From Utricularia gibba (lineage: Eukaryota; Streptophyta; Magnoliopsida; Lamiales; Lentibulariaceae), in contig NEEC01000012.1 in assembly GCA_002189035.1 (NCBI GenBank), positions 434,001 through 498,000 on the forward strand: a stretch of DNA of 64,000 bases, in the 5' to 3' direction. Shown in pieces: positions 1-17,901 of the stretch (position 1 is its first letter; the number at the start of each line of letters is the position of its first letter). Made by a program: the position numbers and the translations under genes. The notes beneath the pieces were generated by a model that was given only the letters and a program-made list of their open reading frames with translations, made no database searches and had not been told where the DNA came from.

Positions 1-1144
1 CCCCAAGTTTTTCCATGCATGTCATCAAGAATGGGGATAAATGATTGAAGAAGAGACACCCAAGTGTGCTATTAAGAGCATGTCATCAACATGGAAAAAG
101 AGATAAACAATTACATGTGGAGAGTGATGAATGAAAAAAGAAGATTCAGTAAGACTGCACTAAAAGTCAATGCTGAGGAAGAAAGGAGTTGAACTTTTCA
201 AATCAAGCATGATGGGTTTGCTTGAGATCATATAAAGATTTTTGAAGCTTGCAAACATGTGAGGAGAGGTGAGGATCAAACATAACAGGGGATTGAACCA
301 TGTAAATGGTTTTCCAAAGATTACCGTGAAATAAGACATTTTTTTATATCAAGTGAACAAAGAGGCTGTCGATGCTGAAGAAAACTATTGAAAACAAAGT
401 GAGTGTTAGTATGTTGAATCACGGTAAAGAAAGTTTATGTATAATCAATACCATCAACTTGATTATATTATTTAAGAGTGATTAAGCAAGTTTTAAGACG
501 ATCAAATTAACCATCGAGTTTGTTATGTTTTCCAAGTTGAAAACTATAGCAAAATTTGAGTAGAGCCAGAAATTCAAATTATTTTTTTTTTTTTTTGCAA
601 ATGAGGAATAGTAACAATATAAGAACAACTATAATATGGAATGTTTTAATAGAACGAATATTAAGATAATACTTAGAAAAGGAAGAACCTACATAGATGT
701 CACCCCTTTGTTTTTCTGTGATTAGAACTTTCCCTATCCAGCGATTCTTATGTTTGATTTTTGGATGATTTTTTATTCTTTTGCTGAAGTCTAAAAGAAA
801 TAAGATTTTTATGTGTTTGAAAAGGTTAATTTTAGACAGGACGAAACGACTGGAATGGTGACCATAAATTCATACCAGTTGAAACGGTGTCGTTTATTGG
901 CCAAATCACGACTCAGAGGCCAGCACCTCTCTCTCTCTCTCTCTTTCAAACGTCTCTTGATTTTGTTTTCAAAACTTCCTCACCCTAATTAGCTGTACGA
1001 TTTTCGTCGGCAACGCACAGTTAGATCTTCTTTTTACTGCCTCTATTTCATTCAAATTGGATCTGTAGAAACCTCTATTTGGATCTGGGTTTGCGCCTCC
1101 CAATCCTTCTGGTGAAATACGCGTTGATTTGCTGATACGGCACC
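1..1144. other. Upstream region of the DRP2 gene
   Basis: No coding exon is visible in this stretch. The first 850 bases are A-rich, without long open frames or recognisable transposon ends. A CT dinucleotide tract lies at about 927-944. It is followed by a CT-rich leader that ends at the dynamin start codon at 1145, so the promoter and 5' UTR of that gene probably lie between about 840 and 1144. Confidence 0.6.
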
Positions 1145-6638
<5,494 letters not shown>

Positions 6639-8736
6639 TTTAGATGGGGGGTATTTTTTGACGGGGGCGATTGCACACCATCAGGGTCCGGGGTGAATGG
6701 AATTTATATACACATGTGTAGATATATGTATCCTGTGATTACTTCTGTGCATGGCACTGGTTGCCCTTACCCTTCTTGCGGACTCGAAAAAGCCTTGTGG
6801 GAGCTTCATTTCAGCCTTTACGACGATGGTTATTATTGATTTTTTTTTATCAAGTTTCTGATTGTTTGGCACGCCAATTTGTGGTGCACAAGTTCGCTTG
6901 CTATGACTAATATTAACTTGGTGTAGTGTTATGAAAATGTTTTCAAAACGCGGTTTCAATTTAAAGTTAGTTTTTTTTGAATTCATGAATAAATACTATT
7001 TGTTTGAATAATAATTTTATTTTTAAAATGTTTTAATATATAATAAAAGACTATTGATTTTGATTTAATTTATAAAATGGATATGATTTACATTCATGAT
7101 TAAATTGAAAAATTAGTTCAATTCATTTCCAAACCATGAATTTTATGTTATTAACTTATTTTATTTTTATTTAAAATTGTTGGTTTATGTAAATTGTATA
7201 TTAATGTAGAGTTTCATATATAAATGGATTGATCTTTTAAATTATTTAATCATGAGGTAATCATCATTGCCAACTTAATGTGGCGTATAGTGCATGTTTA
7301 TGATACATCTAGGAACATTAATATACCAATTCTTAAAACTTTAAATTTATTTTCTTAATATATCATACACAAATGAATAATAATTTTTTTGTGATTAGGA
7401 ATAAAATTTGTGTTACTATTTCATATTTTCATGAATTTTTTATTTTCTTACTCAAAGTGCCATAGTGCACAATCTTACAATATCTTTGATATCTTCAATA
7501 TGATGTTGGAAAAAGTTATGAGTTTGAAATTTGAGATTTCTTGTATATAATTTTTCTTATAAAATCAGTATAAATATAGAATGATAAGAAATATAACACA
7601 CCTAAATTAGTATATTTAACTTGTAAATTAAAATATTGATATATACATACAAAATTTGATATTTTCAAGCAGATATCAATAAGATTGTACATTTTTAATT
7701 TTATTTATCTTACGAAATAATGTATTTAAATATAACATTGTCTAGAAACCTTAAAATGATTAAACCCGAAAAATGATATAAATGAATATAGAAAGGATTG
7801 ACGATCTTGCATTAGGTAGTAATTTCATTTTAATAACCTAATATATATTTATCTAAATACAAATTCGATAGAACAATCACCCCTAATAATGATAAAAATG
7901 TCATACCAATAAAATTTTATCACATCATGTTAAAGTATAATATTTTAAAAACATCTAAAAAGTAAAATACATCATAATACCTAATAATACCTTGCAAAAG
8001 TATAATCAATTAACACTTGATAAAACTTTCAAATTTACTAAAAATAAAAATAAAATGATAAAATCAATTAGATAATATAACAATATACGAAAAAAAAGAA
8101 AATTTCATGAGATAATAACATTCAATTCTTAATAACTAATGTAGTATATCGTTATTAAACTCCTTGCCTTATATTTTCATCTACTTAGCCATTTAATGTT
8201 CTTCATAATTATTTTATCTTATCATTGATATGTCTCTGAATTTAATTTTTTACTAAACATTACAACTCATATTCTTGTTATACAATATTATTCATTTTAT
8301 ACACTTAACTTTTAAGATTTAACATATACTGTTTTGAGAAAAAAAAAAAGTCTATTTTATTATTAAAATCTATAATTAAGTATTTTTATTCTAAAAAATA
8401 CTATATTATTTTAAAAGGTGTTACTTCTTTCTATAAATTGAGATTTAACTCATTTGTATTGCATTGGAAATATTAAGAATATGACTAAATTGATGATACA
8501 AGCATTTTATAATGAAATCTTTTTCAAAGATATATCAAACTATATTTCATATACTATAAATTCAATATATGTTTTAAAAATTAATTATATAAAAATATTT
8601 AAAAATTTAATTGAATACATAAAACAATATCTTAATTTAAAAGTATCTAATATTTGAATAACTGAAAATTTTATGATATACAATTAAATAAAATCAAATA
8701 TTTAATTGGTTCTTATCTATAATTTAAACGATATAT
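6639..8736. other. DRP2 3' UTR and AT-rich intergenic DNA
   Basis: The first 250-300 bases are moderately GC-rich and are probably the DRP2 3' UTR. The rest is strongly AT-rich with no coding signal. The one ORF of note, at about 8454-8657, is low-complexity Ile/Asn/Lys sequence and is not credible as a gene. Confidence 0.6.
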
Positions 8737-8745
8737 ATTAAATAC

Positions 8746-9145
8746 TAGAGATGAACAATCATCCAACTCATCGATGGATTAAACCCATCGGGTCAACATT
8801 AAAATTGCAACTTGGCAGATACGGGTTAATAGATCATTATGTTACACTCAAATCATTACACAATTTATATATATTAACATAAATTAAGCTGAATTTTTAA
8901 GTACTAAATCAATTTGGATGGGATTTTCAACTCAATTGATAATATATGTATACTATAAACTTGTTATATATTAGACTCAAATCATTATATAATTTATGTA
9001 TATAATCTCAATTTATATATATTAGCACGAATTATATATATGTATATCATGAACGCATCATATACCCAATTTTTAAAATTTCAAAATAACTAGTCCAACT
9101 AATCGGATAGATATAAGAGTTGACATGCATTCATACTCATCTCTA
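8746..9145. mobile_element. hAT-like MITE, about 400 bp
   Basis: The element starts TAGAGATGAAC at 8746 and ends CATCTCTA at 9145, giving inverted ends of at least 9 bases (TAGAGATGA / TCATCTCTA). It is flanked by near-identical 9-base sequences ATTAAATAC (8737-8745) and ATTAAACAC (9146-9154), as expected for a degraded target site duplication of about 8 bp. TIRs of the TAGRGATG type with 8-bp duplications are characteristic of the hAT superfamily. It has no coding capacity. The inside holds two diverged copies of a CTCAAATCATTA segment. Confidence 0.6.
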
Positions 9146-9154
9146 ATTAAACAC

Positions 9155-11617
9155 AAATATATTAATTTACACATAGATTTATTACATATTCTTTATTTTT
9201 TTAAAGCATATGAGATATTTTTTTTTAATTTTTATAACTAAAAATGAATGTGAGAGAGACAATAAGATTCATGAGAGGTTCAAACAATAACAACAATTAA
9301 TGCATATATTCATATTTACATGAACTGTATGTGACATTATTTCAGTATACTTAAAAAATTGTTTATTTTAATAATGAAGTGATTTGAATAATTTTCATAA
9401 TGAAATATTTTTTCTAAACATTATTTTAAGATAACTGTAAATGCACAATCAAACAAGATTACCATATATTAGAGAAAATGATGTTCATATGAATTATTAT
9501 CTTGAAAATAACAAATTTGAGATTCCATTTATATCGACATTGTAGAAAAAGAACTAAGTAATGAATCAACACCTTAATTACCAAATCATCTAAGTATTCA
9601 TATACTTGATTATCATTTTGAAACTTATAAATTAATATTATACAAATGGACTAATCATTGATGGATTGGATAGGAAGTTAGAATTAATATTGATAATACT
9701 ACTCATTTTTCAGTAAACGATAATCAGTTTATTTGAAATGATTCTATAAACATTCAACTTGAGTTGTATTCTCATGATACCCAAACAATAAATATAATTT
9801 TCAAATAAATAGAATATAATTGATGTTGTTTCGGATTTTTATCAAAATAAACATTTATTAATTTTTTTTCAAATAGTACTATTTCACAATCATTAGTAAA
9901 ATCGCTCAATTTTATGTGATTATCAATAAAATATCTCTATTATTATATTTGATAATATTCGTGATGAGTTTACGATCATATTCGTTCCGAACTCTACACA
10001 TATGCGATATTAGGTATGTATTAGTTTGTTATCATATAAATGCCTTAATTTAATTTATTGCATCTCAATTGAAAGTCAAGCTAATGAACACTTACAATAA
10101 TTTATAATATGAACGCATCTATTACTCAAAATTGAAATTATGACATTATATACTAATATGAATGCGTATACATATGAGTTGTAACATAATTCATGAAAGT
10201 TATCAATAAAAAAAATTTTTACATATAAAAATAAGATGTACAAATAGAAAAAATATATAAATCGTATTTTATGCGATACCTATTAACTTTAATGAAAATA
10301 GCAAAAATATACGATATGCGAATTATCGATTTATTCTAATTGGTGAATCCCGTGCAAAAGTTGCACAGGTGCAATGAATTCAATGCAGATTCAACATAGG
10401 ACCGAGTTAAATCACGATTACACAAAATCATGATTCACATGACTAGCCCGATTATTTATTGGATCATATTGACCCTACTCGATCCACTATCTATTACATA
10501 ATGAATAAAAATTTTTGCAAAAAATATTAAATATTAATATATATTTTAACAATTTAAAAGTATTATATAAATTATTAATTCGTATTATCTATACTAAAAA
10601 TAAAATAATGTATATAAATGAATTTAAATTATTTAAAATTAAAAATAATTATAATTATCATATATAAAAACTTTATTTTTAAATCGATCGTAGTCCCATC
10701 ATATTTTAAGACCGAAACCCCAATTAACCTTAAGTTTTTAGGGTTTCGAACTAAAAAATTTAATAATATTTTAGGTCATCAATGTATAGACTCAAGTATG
10801 ATATTTTTTAAAAATAAAATAATAGTTGTAAAAACAAATTGACCTAATTGTATCAAGATATATGACCACTTCATTGGAACTCACCATACTTTCCTTATAA
10901 AAAGAATCAATTTTTCATAAGGACGAATCAACTTAATATGTTTATATGCATGTATTATTATTGGTTATCTATATTTAAAATTGATATCTCAAATTAGATG
11001 GCAATGAAACCGATTGGTTATAAAATCGTGTTTGATTGGTGAAACACTAATTAATATCAAAATATTACATTTTCTTTAAAAAAAATTGTATTAAATATTA
11101 TTAATATATGAATTATTAATATCAAATATTACTAACATAATTAATAAATTGAATTTCTAATAATCACTAATATGATAATAAATCTTGAAATCTTAATTCT
11201 AGTCAATAATGAAAATCACATTCGTCATAAGTTATATATATAATTTTTTTTTGTATACACAAAATAATATAAAACTCATTACCTAAAATACATTGTAATT
11301 GTTTTCGACAAATTGTAATTGTAGTTGTAATGACACAAAGATCTAATCGAAATAACTTTTGAAGCAAGGTTTTTGACAAAAATAAAAAACTATCATATTG
11401 TATCTACACTTTTTAACCTAAATTAACCAATTAAACTGGCCCGTTAACCAGCGGAGTTTAAAAAAACATGGGGTGTCACTCAACGAGGGTATTTTAGAAT
11501 AATAAAATCACTTAAACTCCAAAAACAAAGACGAATTCCCCTGTTCGGTGAAGCAATAAGGCACACTGAGTGCAAATTTCAGAAAAAGTGAAAACGATGA
11601 AGGTTGGGAGGATATAA
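9155..11617. other. AT-rich intergenic DNA
   Basis: No gene is supported here. The region contains long A/T runs and a 74-codon low-complexity ORF at 10618-10842 that I do not accept. A hairpin reminiscent of Helitron termini lies at 10349-10369. The last 200 bases before 11618 are downstream of eL6. Confidence 0.6.
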
Positions 11618-13164
<1,547 letters not shown>

Positions 13165-13202
13165 CGTCACTAGTCCTGGGGGCACGACTAACAGCATCCC
13201 CG

Positions 13203-13289
13203 AAACCCTACCCGGCATATATAGAAAAGGAAACCTAACTGGCACAAACGGGCCGGTAAGTGATATGAGGCCCAACTTGAATGTGGGCC
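13203..13289 (-). promoter_or_regulatory. eL6 core promoter: TATA box, telo-box and site II motifs
   Basis: A TATATA element (13217-13223) lies about 55 bases upstream of the eL6 start codon. A telo-box-like AAACCCTA is at 13203-13210 on the plus strand. Two TGGGCC/GGCCCA site II motifs are at 13269-13274 and 13284-13289. Telo-box plus site II is the established promoter signature of plant ribosomal protein genes. The motif positions are seen directly; their activity is inferred. Confidence 0.65.
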
Positions 13290-13364
13290 AGAGCATGAGC
13301 AAATATCTCCCTCATTTCCTTATTTGTAATCCAGCCCATTTACGTATCTCAAATATTTAGCTTT

Positions 13365-14426
13365 TTCTTGCTTCCAAAATTCTCCTTAAATAATTCTGAA
13401 TTTGAAAATTTAATATCATATTATATAGTAAAAAATATTCAACATAATAAAATTTAATTCTAAATTTTCAAAATAATTGATTATTACATTTTTCATCGTT
13501 AATAAAAAAAAATAGTTATTTTATTAGAAAAAATATTCAAAGTTGATATGAATAAATGATGATGAAACACAAACAATATTATCAAATTATAAAATAATAA
13601 GATTAAATATATTAGATTTTTAAATATTAAAAATTAACTATAGTTGATATTTAAATATTATAGATAAAAATTATTAAAATAAAAAAATTGAAAAAAAAAT
13701 AAAAATTAAAAATGTTTTATACATGAAATTTGATAACTAAATATATTTAATACATCAAAATTTGAGAAATAAGTGCATTAATTAAAATAAATCATATCAT
13801 TTTTATTAATATTGAAAATTAATCATGACAATATTAATAATGAGGATGTTAAGTAAAAAACAAATGCTATTTTTCTCAAAGCATTTAATTTAAGAAAGAA
13901 TCAAATAAAAAGACAGACACACCCTCCTTCTGTGAAAAGAGTCTTAATATCCATTACTAAATTATCGAAAGCAGCAATTTCAACTCTATCCCAGTGATGG
14001 TTTTTCAAAAGCCAAGAACCAGCGTGAGAAGCATCAAGGGCAGCAGCTGCCAAGTCGACACACAGGTGCCATGGCATATGGCAGAGGCACATGAATGAGT
14101 GCCCCCAAAAAAGCTGGACTCATTCCTTAGCCTGCAAGTAGTTGAAAGTAAATTCGGTACCACAAGAATGAGGCATGAAGATGGGAAAATGTTGCATTTC
14201 TCAACATACAAAACATGAGCAAGCTGAATGCAAAGAATGCGGACTCTATGTTCTTAATTGCATTCTCGCTTTCATTGACATGAGAATGCGGTGTATGGTA
14301 TAAGGAGATAGGGGTGGAAATTGAGAGTCGAGGAAGCCTTTGCAAGAATAGACACAAATCAGAGAAGTTACCATTCGAAATATGCTGGCTCTCTGGAAAG
14401 GAGCATCATTCTGATGTACACATGAG
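13365..14426. other. AT-rich intergenic DNA
   Basis: The segment 13365-13900 is very AT-rich and featureless. The segment 13900-14420 has ordinary base composition and contains overlapping minus-strand ORFs of 60-76 codons. None of these matches a family I recognise or joins into one frame. It may be the downstream part of the decayed locus marked at 14427-14574. Confidence 0.5.
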
Positions 14427-14574
14427 TTACATTAGCATGAGCATATCAGATGTTTTTGGTAAGAAATGGATTTTCCGGTCACAAGCAGAGTATGCAGAAG
14501 CGATGCCAATCCCAGCCCCCAATGCCACAGATGCCCAACGGGTCACTGGACTTCCCATAAAGGGATCACGCATG
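14427..14574 (-). pseudogene. Exon-like fragment with a glycine-rich membrane motif
   Basis: On the minus strand an acceptor-like GATTAG at 14580-14575 is followed by an open segment. It reads MRDPFMGSPVTRWASVALGA and continues with alternating Gly/Ile/Ala and a Tyr-Ser-Ala-Cys stretch before TAA at 14429-14427. The GxGxG-type hydrophobic segment ending AY..C recalls small mitochondrial membrane proteins of the Mic10/DUF543 kind, but I cannot name the family with confidence. No convincing upstream exon was found within 300 bases, so it is probably a fragment. Confidence 0.3.
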
Positions 14575-15917
14575 CTAATCAAATGAAACCACCAAAACTT
14601 CAAAAGTTAAGAGCATCTGTATTTCGAAAAGGAAAAACATGTTCCTAAAACTTGGAATCTGCAATGAGAAACTCAACTGCATAAACAGGAAAAAATATGC
14701 TTTGAAGTAGACGTAAGCCACAAGACTAAATCGAAAGAGGCCATGAGAAACTGGAAATTGTAGGTATTTGACGGAAATCAAGAAACTAGTGAGAAACACG
14801 TTATTACGTTTGAAAATGAATTGGGGTTGAAGATAAAAGTTCAAATAAATTGGATTTAGACACCGAAGATTTCTAAGGAACTATATTGAACTCTTAAGGC
14901 ATGTTTGTAGAAAGTGTAGGATTGTGTTGTATTAAATAATACATCATAATTATTAATTTGATGTATAAAATTATATAACACTATGGATTATATATCCTAA
15001 CAAATTTCTTATTTAACAAATTATTTATAGTAAAACACAAGCTTATGTGCTACATGAATTTGTTAATTCCATCATAATAAAAGATAATAACATTCTTTCA
15101 TTTTACAAAAAAGTTTCATTCCAATAATCATATTTATCCCATCTTTTTTTTTGTCAATAAATTAAAGTTAATTCTTTTATTGACCTCACATTTTTTCGTA
15201 TGTAGTTAAAGAATTCAAAATTTGATGGCACAGAATGGAAGTAGCAAATGGAAATAAAATATCAAGATTAGTAAAGGAAAATGATGTTCATAATCACTTT
15301 TTGAAAAAAAAATTATTATTTCAAACTATGAATATGATTATTTATATCAAATGAAAATCTAAAAATGAGTTTAAATCAGGTTATAATACAAATATATATA
15401 AAAAATATTTTTAAATTATACATTTTTAAAATATAATTATTAATAAATATGAATAAATATATTTTCATTTAATTATAAAAATTTATTTTCATTTTTTGAT
15501 ATTCCAAGCATAAATTAATTTTTTATAATAATTATTAATAAAAAATAATTTCAAACATATAACAATTACTTTTTACTTTTATTAAAATCAATTTTAAAGG
15601 GTTTTTTTAAAAAAAAAAATACCCTCCCTTCCTTTCCCCCACATATACGATGGTCTGGAATTCGTTATTTGTCGGGCCTCAATCCTCATCAATGCCCAGT
15701 ATCGGCTGGCCTGGGACTCGTGTGTTATTACTGGGCTGTCGAAGGATCAGCTAAGCCAACTTTCATTCTATTGCTCTCTTCGCTGTTCACAGTGCCGAAC
15801 GCCGAATACCTTCTTTAGAACAATAACAAATGATGGTTATTTATCAATCATTTTCAAAACAAAAAATCGCACTATTCAGATAATAAAAAATTAGTCACCA
15901 AATCGTTTGATAGACAT
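14575..15917. other. Intergenic DNA, mostly AT-rich
   Basis: No gene is seen. The segment 14890-15620 is dominated by A/T runs with short MITE-like phrases that I could not bound by inverted ends. From about 15640 the composition becomes normal, with GGGCC and TGGGCT motifs at 15675-15740. These may belong to the promoter of the next gene. Confidence 0.5.
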
Positions 15918-16523
15918 ATGAGAAATCTCTCAAGAGCGAAGACTCCAACGAGTAGCGCCTCGATCCTTCTATTTCCACTTCCGCCCCGTAGAGAAACCCT
16001 AACAGGGAACGATTCCAATTCCTTTTTTTCGTTCATCGGGAATTCCTTCAAGATTGATCCCTGCATAAAACTCCGGTGGATTGGAAGACTCGAAGACAGG
16101 ACTGGAAAACAAAGAGTCCGTGAATTCCCCCACATGTGGAGGTGGTGCGACCTCCCAAGCGAGAGCTTGCCCTTAATTAACAAGGACAAGAACGACGCCG
16201 ATCGCGATTCCTTCCCCGCCATCGGCACGTCGACGAAATATTGGATCGGACGTCGGCGGTGGAGGAACTTGTTTCTTATTTTGTGCCTCCCTGTTCTTCT
16301 GCCTGTGATCTGCGTTGCGCTCCCGATTGCATTCGCAGTTAAATTCTACGCGCTGTTCTGCCGCAAGGCACGGATCGAGGTTTCGGCGGACGGTTGCGGC
16401 GCCGGAGAGGCGCCAGGAGATGACGAAGTGGGGCTGCTGCAGAGGTATCTGGAAGATCAATTACTCCTCGTAGTCGTCGATCAATCGGAACAGGGGTTAG
16501 GCGAAAACGCCGAGGTCGATTAG
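15918..16523 (+). CDS. Uncharacterised plant protein with one hydrophobic segment
   Basis: A single-exon frame of 201 codons with good coding composition (GC-rich third positions) and stop at 16521-16523. A basic stretch (RRRWRN) precedes a 26-28 residue hydrophobic segment (LFLILCLPVLLPVICVALPI and on) at about residues 120-147. The tail is acidic and contains QRYLEDQLLLVV. This suggests a one-pass membrane protein with a soluble acidic C terminus. The true start may be the internal Met at 16134 (MWRWCDLPSE), because the first 72 residues look less constrained. I do not recognise a named family, and no function is claimed. Confidence 0.6.
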   Translation: MRNLSRAKTPTSSASILLFPLPPRRETLTGNDSNSFFSFIGNSFKIDPCIKLRWIGRLEDRTGKQRVREFPHMWRWCDLPSESLPLINKDKNDADRDSFPAIGTSTKYWIGRRRWRNLFLILCLPVLLPVICVALPIAFAVKFYALFCRKARIEVSADGCGAGEAPGDDEVGLLQRYLEDQLLLVVVDQSEQGLGENAEVD

Positions 16524-17031
16524 TGATTGCTTAGTTCCTTGGGGCCCCTCTGCAATTAGGCGATTTTTTTAATTATTTTGTTCCCAGTTTTTAGTGGAAT
16601 CATTTTCTTATGTTGTGTGATACCCCCATTTTTATTATTTTTGGGTTACCTTTTTTTTTTATCTACTTTTCTCAATAAATGTTTTGGAAATCTCTAGAAA
16701 AATAGATTAAAATCCTGTAACAACGATTCTCTGGGTCTTCTTATATTTTGTGTTTTTTATGAGATTTAAGTAACATTAACAAGTTGACGATGTATTTATA
16801 GAAAATAATGAGGAGATGAGCATGTGATAACATGGAACAAAAAAACAAAGTATTCACAATACACAAGGAAAGACTTCATTATAGATTACAAGAAACCATT
16901 GGGAATTTTGCCTCCCTTGATGCAGGAATAGTTTATCACTCGTTGACATACGATGTTATAACATATTTTATATAAGATGAACAAGGGAATCAAAGAGACC
17001 ACAACCTTAATGCTCAACAGAAAAACTATAA

Positions 17032-17255
17032 GGGGCTGTTTGGTTGGTGTATTTAGGTATTAATAAGTTTAAATTCTTTGAGTTTAAATAAACTCAAATA
17101 TGAGTATAAAAATATCTATACACTTTCTTGGATATTATATAGATATAATGATGATTATATCCATATATATTTTATAATTATAACCACATATCAAACAACA
17201 CAATTTTATTAAACTCATCATAAACTAATCTTTTAACTTCATATCAAACAAGACT
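17032..17255. mobile_element. Tourist-like (PIF/Harbinger) MITE, degenerate
   Basis: The left end GGGGCTGTTTGGTTGG at 17032 and the right end TATCAAACAAGACT at 17255 form an imperfect inverted repeat around the core TGTTTG/CAAACA. Both sides are flanked by the trinucleotide TAA (17029-17031 and 17256-17258), the expected 3-bp target duplication. The element is short, AT-rich and non-coding. The TIR match is weak, so the class assignment is tentative. Confidence 0.45.
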
Positions 17256-17367
17256 TAAGTACAATATACGAAAACACACATTACCCAAAAAAAATTTATA
17301 GTCAAATAAAGAACATATTAGCCATAAATGTGTATTGTATTAATATGTTTAAATATAGTGTAATTAA

Positions 17368-17369
<2 letters not shown>

Positions 17370-17400
<31 letters not shown>
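17370..17400. repeat. TA dinucleotide microsatellite
   Basis: An interrupted run of TA units, about 15 repeats, in AT-rich intergenic DNA. It is likely length-polymorphic. Confidence 0.9.
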
Positions 17401-17404
<4 letters not shown>

Positions 17405-17901
17405 ATTATATATAATGTTTTATATTCAAAAATATACATTTAAATATTTAAATAATATAAATATAATTAATCATCAATTTTCTTCATTTATATCTATCAC
17501 TCATACATTTAAAAAATTAGAATGTAAATGGAATAGTCATACAAGTTTAATATAAATATACTAGTTAATCAAGCCACAGTATACGTATAAATTTAAATAT
17601 AAACCTTTTATATCAAATTATCAAACATACTCTAAAAAATGTGCAACATCAAGAGTTGGGATGTTCGGTGATTTAAGCAGCGCGCATTCGCTTGGACTGG
17701 GCCGGTGTCATTTTAAAAGCAATACGGGCCTTCACTGGTTCGGCCCATTACTACTCCATTCACACGCCTGCTTAATTCTAATTTGTAGGTAGGCTTAGCT
17801 TTGCGTTCGTTGAGCTTCAGATCTGAATCCAACACTTGTTCCGGTGTCGTTTTGGCCGTCCTTCCTGATTCAGATCCGAAGGCCATTTGCTTCCAGGCTA
17901 G

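Larger units (their letters stand above)
16524..17901. other. Intergenic DNA with a MITE and an AT microsatellite
   Basis: After the 3' UTR of the preceding gene (to about 16740), this stretch is AT-rich. It holds a Tourist-like MITE (17032-17255), a TA microsatellite ending at 17400, and the promoter of the TM9 gene. TGGGCC at 17698-17703 and GGCCCA at 17742-17747 resemble site II elements. Confidence 0.6.

Noticed and set aside
8454-8657. 67-codon ORF in AT-rich DNA
   Set aside because: It is low-complexity with no domain, and lies just upstream of a MITE.
10618-10842. 74-codon ORF in AT-rich DNA
   Set aside because: The product is almost all Ile, Asn, Lys and Leu, which is what AT-rich noise gives.
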